Positions 18,584-26,821 of a stretch of 64,000 nucleotides of DNA are shown one piece after another. The position numbers and the translations under genes are program-made. A model generated the notes under the pieces. It saw nothing but the letters and a program-made list of their open reading frames with translations. It was not told the DNA's origin and did not search any database. This DNA is from Nitrosomonas ureae (GTDB taxonomy: Bacteria > Pseudomonadota > Gammaproteobacteria > Burkholderiales > Nitrosomonadaceae). Location: contig NZ_CP013341.1 of assembly GCF_001455205.1 (NCBI RefSeq), forward strand, positions 2,356,001 to 2,420,000. The letters are read 5' to 3'. How positions within the stretch are numbered: the stretch's first letter is position 1; the number at the start of each line of letters is the position of its first letter.

Positions 18584-19921
18584 TTAGAGTGTATCCAATA
18601 TTTGCAGCGTGCCATTAACCAGTAAGTCCATTTCCTGTTCATTGATGATGTAAGGCGGCATGAAATAAATGGTTCTCCCCAATGGACGCAATAATAATTG
18701 TTGTTTCAACCCGGCTTGGAAACACGTTGCAGCAAAATCCGCCTCTTCTGTTTCAACTTCAAAAGCCCAAATCATGCCGCAATTGCGGAAGTTGATGACT
18801 TTGGGATGAGCTGCAAGTGCGGTTGCAATTTTATTGAGATACGCTGCCTTGATTTTATTGGCATCAATGATTTGATTCTGTTCAAAAATATCCAGCGTGG
18901 CTAAAGCTGCGCGACAGGCTAATGCATTGCCGCTATGCGAATGCGAATGTAGAAATGCATGGGCTATTTTGTCATCGTAAAAAGCTTGATAAATTGTATC
19001 GGTGGTCATGACGACCGAGAGCGGCAGATAACCGCCGCTCAGGCCCTTCGATAAGCATAGGAAGTCCGGAGCGATATCAGCCTGGTTGCAAGCAAACAGA
19101 GTGCCCGTTCGACCAAAACCGACCGCAATTTCGTCAGCAATCATATGTATCTGGTACTGATGGCATATTTCCCGCGCGCGCTGCAAATAAATCGGATGAT
19201 ACATGCCCATGCCGGTTGCGCCTTGAACCAGCGGTTCAAGAATGAGCGCGGCGATCTGTTCGTAGTTTTCCGCGACATGCTGCTCGAGAGCGGCGGCAGC
19301 GCGAATAGCGTAATCATGCGCAGATTCGCCAGGTTCTGCGTAGCGCCAGTCGGGGGTTGGAACGTGTGTGCACTGCCGCAGCAATGGCGCATAGGTTTGC
19401 TTGAAAATGGCGACATCGGTGACTGATAGTGCGCCCAAGGTTTCACCATGATAATCGTTTTGCAAACTGATAAAACGATTTTTCTGCGGCTGCCCGCACA
19501 AAAGCCAGTAGTGAAAGCTCATTTTCAATGCGATTTCAATTGCTGAAGCGCCGTCGCTGGCGTAGAAACAATGCCCGAGTGTGCCCGGCGCCATGTTTCT
19601 CAACCGTTCCGATAGCGCTACAACCGGCTCATGGGTAAAGCCTGCCAGCATGACATGTTCTATTTTCTCGAGCTGATCACGAATCGCGGCATTGATATAA
19701 GCATTGCTATGACCAAAGAGATTGACCCACCAAGAGCTGATTGCGTCCAAATAGCAATTGCCATCCGCATCATGAAGCCATACGCCTTTTCCGCTGGTCA
19801 CTGGAATGAGCGGATAGGCTTCATGTTGTTTCATTTGCGTGCACGGATGCCATACAGTTTCAAGACTTCGCTGTTGCAGATGTGATGGAGCTATAGGCGT
19901 ATTGAGATTAGTTTTCGTCAT
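18584..19921 (-). CDS. bioA: Adenosylmethionine-8-amino-7-oxononanoate aminotransferase
   Basis: BioA converts 8-amino-7-oxononanoate to 7,8-diaminononanoate with S-adenosylmethionine as amino donor, in biotin synthesis. The 445-residue class III aminotransferase has WHPCTQMKQHE near the N-terminus, AISSWWVNLFGH, FYASDGASAIEIALKM, the aspartate region MIADEIAVGFGRTG and the PLP-binding lysine in LCLSKGLSGGYLPLS. Other bio genes are not in the window. Start ATG at 19921. Confidence 0.96.
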   Translation of the reverse strand: MTKTNLNTPIAPSHLQQRSLETVWHPCTQMKQHEAYPLIPVTSGKGVWLHDADGNCYLDAISSWWVNLFGHSNAYINAAIRDQLEKIEHVMLAGFTHEPVVALSERLRNMAPGTLGHCFYASDGASAIEIALKMSFHYWLLCGQPQKNRFISLQNDYHGETLGALSVTDVAIFKQTYAPLLRQCTHVPTPDWRYAEPGESAHDYAIRAAAALEQHVAENYEQIAALILEPLVQGATGMGMYHPIYLQRAREICHQYQIHMIADEIAVGFGRTGTLFACNQADIAPDFLCLSKGLSGGYLPLSVVMTTDTIYQAFYDDKIAHAFLHSHSHSGNALACRAALATLDIFEQNQIIDANKIKAAYLNKIATALAAHPKVINFRNCGMIWAFEVETEEADFAATCFQAGLKQQLLLRPLGRTIYFMPPYIINEQEMDLLVNGTLQILDTL

Positions 19922-20091
19922 ATAAATTTGTTAATCGAAGTGCGAAAATTCTTGGAGATTGTTGCTAACATTTTCAATGATAATCAATTGACCATTGTAG
20001 ACTATGAGGTGACATTTCTGAGTATTTTTGACCTTGTACAGGATCCTTGATACATTCAGGTTTTCCAATAAAATTCATTGTTTTCGCGGGT

Positions 20092-21426
20092 ATGGACTCA
20101 GAAATTAATACACCTTCATCCAATTTGCTGCCTGATAACGATGCGCAACGCATACTGCTGCACAATGAGGTGCATGCCCGTCCCAGTCAGCGCATCCAGT
20201 TACCCGCCTTGGTGATCTATGTGGTTGTAATCAATGCGGGTATTACACGCGAACAGGAATGTGAACATTTGCGCCGCCTCCCCGGGCAACAGGCTCTAAT
20301 GCCGGAGCAATTGCAAAATAATTTTTTACAATTGTACCTGCAAGATTATGTTTTAAGGTGGGAGCGTCATACGGAGTTTACACGCTATGCGTTATTACAA
20401 CACTTGCCTGAAAATGTCCAACTTGGTGCGATAGATCCTGAACTACTGGCTTATATTGCGTTACCGCAAGGATGGCTGGCCGGAATTCCTGGAAAAACCT
20501 TTGCGGCTATCAAATTGGCGATGATGGAGGATGAACTAAGTCAAGCGGACAAAACGCTTGAGCAAGCGCGTAACTGGTTTGGCGGTAATCGCGTGGTAGC
20601 GTCGCTGATGGGCAGAGAAGGATACTCGCTTGCAGTGACGGATTTCAGGCTGCGTCCAAGTGGTTTTGAGCGCATGCTGGTGATTATGTCGGCTGATGCA
20701 TCCGAGACACGCGCCGGACGTGTTGCGCAGCGTCTGCTTGAAATTGAAACTTACCGATTAATGGCGCTAAAAGGATTACCGTTCGCTAAGCGCCTTATTC
20801 CCGAGTTAACCACTGCTGAACAGCAATTATCGGATATTACAGCGCAACTCGAGAATAAGGCCAGCTCTGACCAGGAGCTTCTCGATACGCTGATCTTTCT
20901 GGCTGCACGCATTGAGCGTGCCACGGTTGAACATGGCTATCGTTTTGCGGCGACACAAGCTTATAACAAACTGGTGATACAACGTATTAGCGAACTTAGA
21001 GAAAAAGCCATACCAGGTACTCCAACCATTGGGGAATTTATGCAACGACGGCTTTCTCCAGCGATAGCGACAGTGGATGCGACGGCACAACGTATGAGCT
21101 ATCTTTCCGCACGCGTATCACGAGCCAGTGCTTTGCTGCGCACGCGCGTTGATATCCAGACGGAAACCCAGAATCAACAGTTATTGGAAAAACTTACCCG
21201 TGGCCAGGAATTACAATTGCGCTTACAAAGTACAGTGGAAGGCTTATCGATTGCAGCGATTTCGTATTACGTCATCAGTCTGTTGTTGTATTTGGCGAAG
21301 GCAGGCAAAGCGGCCGGCTTGCCAATACAACCCGAGTTGCTGACCGGATTGATGATTCCTGTTGTCGTGTGGTTGGTCTGGCGTGCCACACGCCGCATTC
21401 ACGATAAATTTTTTAAGCTACCGTAG
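20092..21426 (+). CDS. DUF3422 family protein
   Basis: A 444-residue protein of the DUF3422 family, conserved in proteobacteria but functionally unknown. It carries the family N-terminus LLHNEVHARPSQRIQLPA, and a middle region with long helices (likely coiled coil, about residues 220-360). Near the C-terminus are two hydrophobic segments (AAISYYVISLLLYLAKA and GLMIPVVVWLVW), so it is probably anchored in the inner membrane with most of the protein in the cytoplasm. The ATG at 20092 is chosen; an in-frame TTG at 20047 preceded by AGGA is possible. Stands alone, divergent from bioA. Confidence 0.85.
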   Translation: MDSEINTPSSNLLPDNDAQRILLHNEVHARPSQRIQLPALVIYVVVINAGITREQECEHLRRLPGQQALMPEQLQNNFLQLYLQDYVLRWERHTEFTRYALLQHLPENVQLGAIDPELLAYIALPQGWLAGIPGKTFAAIKLAMMEDELSQADKTLEQARNWFGGNRVVASLMGREGYSLAVTDFRLRPSGFERMLVIMSADASETRAGRVAQRLLEIETYRLMALKGLPFAKRLIPELTTAEQQLSDITAQLENKASSDQELLDTLIFLAARIERATVEHGYRFAATQAYNKLVIQRISELREKAIPGTPTIGEFMQRRLSPAIATVDATAQRMSYLSARVSRASALLRTRVDIQTETQNQQLLEKLTRGQELQLRLQSTVEGLSIAAISYYVISLLLYLAKAGKAAGLPIQPELLTGLMIPVVVWLVWRATRRIHDKFFKLP

Positions 21427-21766
21427 ATAGCGTCGTCACAAGACATTCACCTAGAGAGCGATACCTCGGATTTGAATAGCGGTAAGGAAGGATGCTGAAG
21501 TTTTAGCATAGTGCGTGCCAATAGCGACGGCTTCTGAAAATAGGTGGTTGTATTCATACCGGGGGTACAAAAGCCCCAATCAATATGTAGCGGAAACAGA
21601 AATATTGAAAAAAGTCGCTTAAGTGGGTTGTCCGCTTTTACTTGATGAGGTCATACTCATTTGATTTTTAGTTTATTTTTTATTTTTATAAGATGGATTC
21701 AAAAGGCTTGCTCTTGCTATATCCCATCCGGTAGCCTTCGTTTGTCACGTGTAGTCACAAATATAT
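21427..21766. other. Intergenic region marking the start of the small-gene island
   Basis: About 340 bases between the DUF3422 gene and the first small minus-strand gene; both run toward it. No clear terminator, gene or repeat was seen. Confidence 0.3.
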
Positions 21767-21967
21767 TTATTCATTTGATGTTTCTTCTATAAACTCAATC
21801 TTATAATTGTCTTGATTATCATCATTCACAACACCGTTAGCTTTAGCCTTATTCCAAGCATCTGTAATGTAGTCTTCTTTATTTAACATATCATCTGCCA
21901 GGCTCAGGGAGAATTGAGCTTTTACTTCTCCTGAAGATTTTTCAATAATCTGTACTTTTTTTAACAT
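21767..21967 (-). CDS. Small 66-residue protein, family member A
   Basis: Starts MLKKVQIIEKSSG and contains EDYITDAWNKAKANGVVND and a C-terminal YKIEFIE. It aligns over its length with two other genes in this island (22595-22801 and 25060-25245): all have a K-x-Q/R-I start, a central (D/A)AW-(N/D/A)-A-(V/K) helix and a final Y-(K/S/E)-(I/M)-(E/K)-F strand. The ATG at 21967 is chosen because GGAAG lies upstream and because it aligns with the relatives; a longer upstream frame is probably noise. Family function unknown; size and acidic charge suggest a small soluble protein. Confidence 0.6.
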   Translation of the reverse strand: MLKKVQIIEKSSGEVKAQFSLSLADDMLNKEDYITDAWNKAKANGVVNDDNQDNYKIEFIEETSNE

Positions 21968-22019
21968 ACAAACACTTCCATAAATTGATATTCTGCTTAC
22001 AAATATCTCGAAATTAACA

Positions 22020-22171
22020 TCATAAAATCCCGTCGGGTACATTTTTTCCAGGTGGGGCACCTTCACGTATTAGATTTTCATAGGAAAGATCTTCCGGTGA
22101 TATTCTGTTAGGTGATGGTGGTTCCACACAAGGTGAATGATCATTTGGATTAATGTCAGTATTTTTTTCAT
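22020..22171 (-). pseudogene. Short proline-rich gene with a frameshift in a 7-A tract
   Basis: An ATG at 22171 follows a strong site (TAAGGAG) but after ATG and seven A the frame drifts into a non-protein-like reading. With one extra A the frame reads KKNTDINPNDHSPCVEPPSP and continues to a TGA at 22020 (50 residues), ending GAPPGKNVPDGIL. The corrected reading is protein-like (Pro, Asn, Asp rich) and spans the gap between gene A and the exported gene. Either an inactivated gene, a slippage-regulated gene, or a sequencing error in the homopolymer (22162-22168). Confidence 0.45.
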
Positions 22172-22182
22172 AATCTTACTCC

Positions 22183-22476
22183 TTAATGTTCCGTGCCTGA
22201 TGGAGGGCGGGGTGTTGAATTATTTCTTCCAGAGTCTTTGTTTATCTTTTCTGGTGGACTACTGGCATTTGAATCTTTCTTATCTATAGAATCTGTCTCG
22301 CATGGATCTCCGCCATCTATTCTTTCATGATAATGACCGGATTCTAGTTTTTCGCATTTCTGCTTCTCATATAAACGATCTTTACTGTCATAGGATTGTG
22401 CTAAAACATGAGTTCCTGGAAACATAAATAAAGCAAAAACCAAGAAAATGATGGTTAAATCATTGACATAACGCAT
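22183..22476 (-). CDS. Small exported acidic protein (pair member 1)
   Basis: A 97-residue protein with a signal peptide: MRYVND then hydrophobic IIFLVFALFMFPGTHVLA with a cleavage site after VLA. The mature part is hydrophilic and rich in Lys, Glu, Asp, Ser and Pro. It is related to the protein encoded at 23584-23895: FPGTHVL versus FPSTDVL, and YEKQKCEKLESGHYHERIDG versus YEPQNVRKFESG. The ATG at 22476 has AGGAGAG six bases upstream. An upstream box CGCACAGA lies 54 bases before the start. Function unknown; probably periplasmic. Confidence 0.65.
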   Translation of the reverse strand: MRYVNDLTIIFLVFALFMFPGTHVLAQSYDSKDRLYEKQKCEKLESGHYHERIDGGDPCETDSIDKKDSNASSPPEKINKDSGRNNSTPRPPSGTEH

Positions 22477-22530
22477 TTGAGCTCTCCTGAAAAGCAAAGA
22501 TTGTCACTATGCAAAATTTCAATGGGAAGG

Positions 22531-22538
22531 TCTGTGCG
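22531..22538 (-). promoter_or_regulatory. Shared upstream box CGCACAGA (copy 1)
   Basis: Minus-strand CGCACAGA, 54 bases before the exported-protein start. The same box occurs before three other genes at 53-58 bases. About 17 bases downstream is TGCATAGT, a possible -10 element, so the box may be an activator site or a -35 region. Confidence 0.4.
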
Positions 22539-22594
22539 AAAACCAACATTAGAAAATATAAACCGCTGAAGGGGGAAGTTAGAACAATGAATAA

Positions 22595-22801
22595 TTACCT
22601 GTCATATTGAGAGGTATTATCATCAACAAATTTCATAGAATAATTTGATCGATTGGATTCATCTACTAACCCGTTATCAACTGCATGATCCCAAGCTTCT
22701 GCGAAAAAATCTTCCTTTAAATCATTTTCAACCCGTTCAATTGGATATTCCGCAATTATTTGCTGTGATAATTTATCAGTAATTCTGATTTTATTAATTA
22801 T
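22595..22801 (-). pseudogene. Family member B, lacking a normal start codon (ATA where relatives have ATG)
   Basis: The minus-strand frame reads INKIRITDKLSQQIIAEYPI, then EDFFAEAWDHAVDNGLVDESNRSNYSMKFVDD, ending before TAA (68 residues). It aligns with members A and C along its whole length. Where they have ATG, this one has ATA (22799-22801) with GGAG seven bases upstream and no ATG, GTG or TTG in frame before an upstream stop. Either the gene is inactive through a single G-to-A change, or it uses a non-standard start. The conserved body suggests the change is recent. Confidence 0.5.
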
Positions 22802-22912
22802 AAAAAATCTCCACGCAGTTTAAGAAATGAATATTGGAAAATTTTTATAGCTGTGTATGGGCGTAACGTAACTCATCTAATAAAAAATAGCGGACGGAAT
22901 TTCCGGTAGCAA

Positions 22913-23125
22913 TTATTCCACGGGATTATTTTTAATGTGACTCTCATCATCCGGAACAATCTTTTTTTGGAGCGCTTCTTCTGGTGTTAAATCTATCGTT
23001 GAGATGCCTGCTGGCGATTCCTCGTCGTCAGGATGCTCCTGTAATTCATCATAATCATTGTCGGAAAATTGCAAATTTTCGAATTTATACTTCTTTTTTA
23101 ATATTGGAGGAGTGGACTGTGTCAT
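22913..23125 (-). CDS. Small acidic hydrophilic protein, unknown
   Basis: A 70-residue protein, starting MTQSTPPILKKKYKFENLQF, rich in Asp, Glu and Pro (NDYDELQEHPDDEESPAG). No signal peptide, no membrane segment, and probably largely disordered. AAGGA lies about nine bases upstream of ATG. No homologue recognised. It sits between family member B and an exported-protein gene in the same orientation. Composition is like its island neighbours. Confidence 0.5.
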   Translation of the reverse strand: MTQSTPPILKKKYKFENLQFSDNDYDELQEHPDDEESPAGISTIDLTPEEALQKKIVPDDESHIKNNPVE

Positions 23126-23240
23126 AAATAACTATCCTTACATTAATAAATAGAATGGTAGAGAATCTGCGCTGTTTCCAATCTATAGGCAAACGATCGA
23201 GGGATTGGAAAAAAAACCAGGTGGAGCCGGTTTGTCATAG

Positions 23241-23489
23241 TTATTTTGATTCTGTAGGATCGATCTTTTCAGGGTCAATGTCCTCTTGAATTTCTACTCC
23301 GGCATCGTTCTTATCGTAATTTTGTTGATTAGTAACGCTATCTTTTTTAATGGGATGAATATCCTGCGCGGGTTTTGGTTTTAGCGAATCATCAACATTT
23401 TTCTGAATCTGAGATTCTTCCACGGCAAAGGCAGATACGCTAATAAATAAAAGCGCACGTATTAAACCATTAGCTAATAAATTAATCAT
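23241..23489 (-). CDS. Small exported acidic protein
   Basis: An 82-residue protein with a signal peptide (MINLLANGLIRALLFISVSAFA) and a mature part that is hydrophilic and acidic (ESQIQKNVDDSLKPKPAQDI, DPEKIDPTESK). AAAGGAA lies about eight bases upstream. It belongs to the same series of short exported proteins as those at 22183 and 23584, though clear sequence similarity is limited. Unknown function, presumably periplasmic. Confidence 0.55.
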   Translation of the reverse strand: MINLLANGLIRALLFISVSAFAVEESQIQKNVDDSLKPKPAQDIHPIKKDSVTNQQNYDKNDAGVEIQEDIDPEKIDPTESK

Positions 23490-23583
23490 GAGATGATTCC
23501 TTTGTTCTAAATAAATTCAAAATTCACTTGAAAAATATCTGCCTCTGCAATTTCGTTCTAATTACTAATCAAATGATAAGTAA

Positions 23584-23895
23584 TTAATAACCTGCTTCGG
23601 AGGGTACATCAGGATTGTGTAAGGGTGATTCAGAATTTTTTGCCGGCGGATGCACAATTCCATCCCCCCGTGGTACATTCTTGTCAAAATTTCCCTTGTT
23701 TTCTTCGGTTCTACCTCTTAAATCCGCATCTTCCTTTAGTTGATTAGTTCTGCCAGATTCAAATTTCCGAACATTTTGAGGTTCGTAAGTTTCTTTGCGA
23801 TCAGTATCTGACTCTGACAATACATCAGTGCTTGGAAAAATGAATACCCCAAAAATTAGAACGAACCAAAATAGCTTGTTGTCATTATTCATCAT
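23584..23895 (-). CDS. Small exported acidic protein (pair member 2)
   Basis: A 103-residue protein; signal peptide FWFVLIFGVFIFPSTDVLS and a polar mature part with ETYEPQNVRKFESG and a Pro-rich C-terminus (IVHPPAKNSESPLHNPDVP). Clearly related to the gene at 22183-22476, so the island contains a duplicated gene. AAGGAG lies upstream of two adjacent ATGs; I used the first (23895). Function unknown. Confidence 0.6.
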   Translation of the reverse strand: MMNNDNKLFWFVLIFGVFIFPSTDVLSESDTDRKETYEPQNVRKFESGRTNQLKEDADLRGRTEENKGNFDKNVPRGDGIVHPPAKNSESPLHNPDVPSEAGY

Positions 23896-24007
23896 CAATT
23901 CTCCTTATGAAAAATGAAATACCTTACTCGTGTTTATAATTAATTAAATCTGTCTTGGTGCGACCATAAACAGTAGAACCCTTCAAAATGAAGAGCCCTT
24001 TAAGAAG

Positions 24008-24085
24008 TCACTTTTTATGAGGTGGGGCTTTGCTTTTCTCTGAATCTTTTTTCTTGTCATTAGAACCAGCAGTAAATTTATTCAT
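24008..24085 (-). CDS. 25-residue lysine-rich microprotein
   Basis: ATG at 24085 follows a textbook AAGGAG with six-base spacing. The 25-residue product begins MNKFTAGSNDKKKDSEKSK and ends PPHKK before a TGA, so it is basic and fully hydrophilic. The shared CGCACAGA box lies 57 bases before the start, as for three annotatable genes, which supports this as a real gene. It is too short for family recognition. Confidence 0.5.
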   Translation of the reverse strand: MNKFTAGSNDKKKDSEKSKAPPHKK

Positions 24086-24142
24086 TTTTAACTCCTTGCA
24101 TGATGAAATGAAAGTTAAGAATAAATTTTATTAATGACACTT

Positions 24143-24150
24143 TCTGTGCG
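24143..24150 (-). promoter_or_regulatory. Shared upstream box CGCACAGA (copy 2)
   Basis: Minus-strand CGCACAGA, 57 bases before the microprotein start, with TTTATT about 17 bases downstream. See the same box at 22531, 24976 and 32878. Confidence 0.4.
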
Positions 24151-24174
24151 GCCTGTCACATAAAGAACTAAATT

Positions 24175-24351
24175 TCATGTCTTAGTCCGAGGATGAGTAA
24201 TCTCAGATTCAGTAAGCGGCGGTGGAGTATCGAGGGGATCTTGTTTTGGTGGAACTTTCAGAGGCTGTTCAGGGAGCACGAATGGTGGAGGCGCAGGCGG
24301 TATCGAAGATTCTGGATTAATTTGAGCAAGAAAATGATTCGAAATATACAA
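24175..24351 (-). CDS. Possible proline-rich small protein
   Basis: On the minus strand a frame to the TGA at 24175 reads INPESSIPPAPPPFVLPEQP, then LKVPPKQDPLDTPPPLTESE. Its high Pro content and lack of stops suggest real coding. The start is unclear: a TTG at 24351 with weak AGG upstream gives 58 residues, and no ATG is in frame. It could be the remnant of a longer exported proline-rich protein, perhaps related to the one at 22020-22171. Confidence 0.3.
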   Translation of the reverse strand: MYISNHFLAQINPESSIPPAPPPFVLPEQPLKVPPKQDPLDTPPPLTESEITHPRTKT

Positions 24352-24449
24352 GTGCCTAGCCAGATATCCTCTAATTAGAAACTTTATTCTCGTTGAATGT
24401 TGTCGAAGGGGGATCGGCGCGTCTTCTCACACAATAAGAATAAGGCAAT

Positions 24450-24470
24450 AAAAAACCCGCCGAAGCGGGC
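24450..24470 (-). terminator. Rho-independent terminator after the PRC-barrel gene
   Basis: On the minus strand, GCCCGC TTCG GCGGGTTTTTT: a stem with a UUCG-type loop followed by a run of T, 46 bases after the PRC-barrel stop. Confidence 0.85.
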
Positions 24471-24515
24471 TATATATTCCTTGTCATGCTCTGATTTAGA
24501 AGCGAGATCGTTTTA

Positions 24516-24917
24516 TTATCTCTTATCAGCGCCATAATAAGAATTTACAGTATGTTGCCACGAAGAATCAGCCATATTAGGCCAATGATCTTTATCGAAT
24601 CCGGGAGCAGATTCTAGCTTTTCTTTATTAGCGTCCAGTGTAAAGCGTTTATTGGCGGTGTCCAATTTTAATGCACTCCATGGTACGGCAAAAAGTTTAT
24701 CTCCCATTCCTAGAAAACCGCCGAATGAAAGTACTGCGTAACTTACTTCCCCCGTATTCATATCCAGCATGATCTCTTTGATATCACCCAAGTCTTCGTC
24801 CTGCAAATTATAAACATCATTGCCGAGCAGGGTGTTAGCTCCCATCAATTGGGGCCCTGGCCCACCAGAATTTGTATTTTTATACATACCTAATTCATCT
24901 TTATCTATATAGCTCAT
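24516..24917 (-). CDS. PRC-barrel domain protein
   Basis: A 133-residue cytoplasmic protein with one PRC-barrel domain (about residues 27-100): GANTLLGNDVYNLQDEDLGD, then DMNTGEVSYAVLSFGGFLGM and KLFAVPWSALKLDT. PRC-barrel proteins in bacteria are often stress-induced and RNA- or membrane-associated; the exact role is unknown. Two ATGs are close; the one at 24917 has GGAG with six-base spacing. It has its own terminator and the shared upstream box (one mismatch) 58 bases before the start. Confidence 0.85.
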   Translation of the reverse strand: MSYIDKDELGMYKNTNSGGPGPQLMGANTLLGNDVYNLQDEDLGDIKEIMLDMNTGEVSYAVLSFGGFLGMGDKLFAVPWSALKLDTANKRFTLDANKEKLESAPGFDKDHWPNMADSSWQHTVNSYYGADKR

Positions 24918-24975
24918 ATTCATCTCCGTTTAGTAATTGAATGAAACGGAATTATGAAGATAAAGAAAAAAACTA

Positions 24976-24983
24976 TCTGTACG
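24976..24983 (-). promoter_or_regulatory. Shared upstream box, one-base variant (CGTACAGA)
   Basis: Minus-strand CGTACAGA, 58 bases before the PRC-barrel start, with TTCATAAT about 17 bases downstream as a possible -10. It differs by one base from the three other copies. Confidence 0.35.
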
Positions 24984-25059
24984 GCATCCCACAATATGTA
25001 TATGAAAGTGATAAAATCAGCCCCAGGGGGTAGAGGGGAAAATTTAATTATTCTCTGGA

Positions 25060-25245
25060 CTATCTAAAAACAAACTTCATTTCATAATCTGTTTCGTTTG
25101 TGGTTTCGACTAACCCTTCACTAACTGCATTGGCCCACGCTTTTGCGAAATAATCTTGTTTTGTAGAGCTATCTCTTAAATTAATTAAATACTGCGCTAT
25201 GCAGTTGTGTGTTTCTTTTTCTAAAATTTGTATTTTTCTTTGCAT
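25060..25245 (-). CDS. Small 61-residue protein, family member C
   Basis: Begins MQRKIQILEKETHN and contains TKQDYFAKAWANAVSEGLVE and YEMKFVF at the end, matching members A and B. ATG at 25245 is preceded by GAAGAGA; a TTG-start extension of five codons is unlikely. Twelve bases upstream ends a 12-codon frame (25257-25295) with a strong AAGGAG site, which could be a leader peptide. Function unknown. Confidence 0.6.
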   Translation of the reverse strand: MQRKIQILEKETHNCIAQYLINLRDSSTKQDYFAKAWANAVSEGLVETTNETDYEMKFVFR

Positions 25246-25295
25246 AAGCAGTCTCTTCAAATTTTATTTATATAGTAGATTTGATGAATTTTCAT

Positions 25296-25583
25296 AATGT
25301 AACTCCTTCTCAACCAAAAAAAGATTCCACGATCTATTAGCAGCAATTTATACTCAGCTCGCAATCGAACAATGATAATGCACGAAGAGGAAATTTTGCA
25401 TGAACGGCCAAGAAAGACTGAGTAAATTATGTTTCTGAATTGGGATGAGTAACAACTGCCTTCCAATAGTATTGGAATACTTTATTCAGAATAAGAAAAT
25501 CTGTCTGCCAAGGCTTGAGTTTGTTTTCCTATTCTGATTTGCGCTAGATCGGTCAGCAATGGATTTCGGATGAGATTCTGGAT
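25296..25583. other. AT-rich intergenic region in the small-gene island
   Basis: About 290 bases between gene C and the hemerythrin gene. No gene-like frame, strong terminator or repeat was seen. Confidence 0.25.
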
Positions 25584-26096
25584 TTACGTTTTTTTAGAAG
25601 AAGCCTTATTTCTTGAATCTTTATGATCTTCTTTAAAGTGAATGACTTCTTTTGCCATTTCAGATCTATCAATTTCAGATTTTGTAAGCTTAGGAAACAT
25701 GTTTTTTTCCTCTTCTTTAACATGGTGCTCAATATACTCACGCAATACAGTTACCTTTGCATCATAATGACTATCTTCAGCACTCATCGATTGAAGCTGG
25801 GAAATAAGTTCTTTTGCGCCAGCATGCTCCACATCTGCCTCGTCCATTAAATCATCGTCATCGATTGTTTCTCGTGCAGTGGGATAAACAATTGATTCTT
25901 CAGCTAAGGCATGTAAAGTCAATTCTTCGCAAATCTGCTTAACAATTTTTTCTTTTTTACTAGTGTTATTACTTTTATCTTTTAATTCTTCGAATTCATC
26001 AAATAAATCCTTAACCTTAGCATGATCAGCTTTTAATAGCTTAATAATATCATCAGCTTCTGATTTACTTGAGTTTGTGTTTTTGTGTTGAGACAT
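25584..26096 (-). CDS. Hemerythrin HHE-domain protein
   Basis: A 170-residue cytoplasmic protein built on a hemerythrin-like four-helix bundle, which usually binds a di-iron centre. Probable ligands sit in KADHAKVKDLFDEFEEL (His near residue 23), TLHALAEESIVYP (His and Glu), VEHAGAKELI and YIEHHVKEEEKNMFP. The C-terminal tail is Lys- and Ser-rich (KEDHKDSRNKASSKKT). Such proteins act in oxygen, nitric-oxide or iron stress. Start MSQHKN at 26096 is chosen by alignment; an ATG at 26129 preceded by AGAGAG is an alternative. It is the upstream end of the small-gene island. Confidence 0.85.
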   Translation of the reverse strand: MSQHKNTNSSKSEADDIIKLLKADHAKVKDLFDEFEELKDKSNNTSKKEKIVKQICEELTLHALAEESIVYPTARETIDDDDLMDEADVEHAGAKELISQLQSMSAEDSHYDAKVTVLREYIEHHVKEEEKNMFPKLTKSEIDRSEMAKEVIHFKEDHKDSRNKASSKKT

Positions 26097-26359
26097 GATT
26101 TTATTCCAATTGAAAGAAGGAATAATCATGATCTCTCTAAAGGAATATAAAGTCGGTGTGTTACCGCACTTTTAGAATAGTTCAAATTGCTCGGATTATA
26201 GATAACTCAAGCAGAAGGATTGGAAGGATACGCCAGCGGGCGCTTTCAGGTTGAAGAATCGACGAGCAAGCCAAGAGACCCCAAAGTGTTGACGCCGGTC
26301 GAAAATTGACCAGGTAATCCACGTATTCTGCTTATTTCTTAAGCAGAGGTTAAGAAGAG

Positions 26360-26632
26360 GTGATTACCATGGTTATGTATGCAAAGATACGACGGATGTT
26401 TTATCGTGAACATCTAACGATAAGCGAGATTCAACGCCGCACAAGTTTGTCACGGAGTACGATCAAGAAATGGTTAAGGGCATCCGGCGACAGTGCGGTC
26501 AAGTACTATAGGCTGAAGATTCCTGGCAAATTAACGCCATTTGAGCCCAAACTGTTGTTGGCATTGGAGGCTGACGTACATCGCCCCAAGAAAGACCGAC
26601 GTACTGCACTCATGTTGTTTGACGACATACAG
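26360..26632 (+). pseudogene. IS21-family transposase IstA, N-terminal remnant
   Basis: The frame reads MYAKIRRMFYREHLTISEIQ, then a helix-turn-helix and RPKKDRRTALMLFDDIQ, which is the start of IS21-type IstA. After about residue 91 the sequence turns into the antisense of another transposase, so the element was cut here. A GTTGACGCCGGTCGAAAATT sequence at about 26288 may be the left end of the IS21 element. Confidence 0.75.
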
Positions 26633-26782
26633 TGCCTCAGTACGCAGGTTCCGGACTTCATCCGAGGTTGCTTCACGAACAATATCTCCAGCCAATCGCT
26701 TCTTCCCAGCTTCCAGAAATCCCTTCGACCAGCGGTAATAGATATTCGTATTGATACCTTCTGGAGTTGGAGTTGCCCCCAT
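26633..26782 (-). pseudogene. IS3-family orfA fragment
   Basis: Minus-strand frame with EGINTNIYYRWSKGFLEAGK and RLAGDIVREATSDEV, the C-terminal part of an IS3-type OrfA. It lies head-on against the IS21 remnant and has no complete start or end. Indicates nested, incomplete insertions. Confidence 0.65.
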
Positions 26783-26821
26783 TGAACGGACACATTATGT
26801 TCTGTTTAAAGGAGAAGAAAT

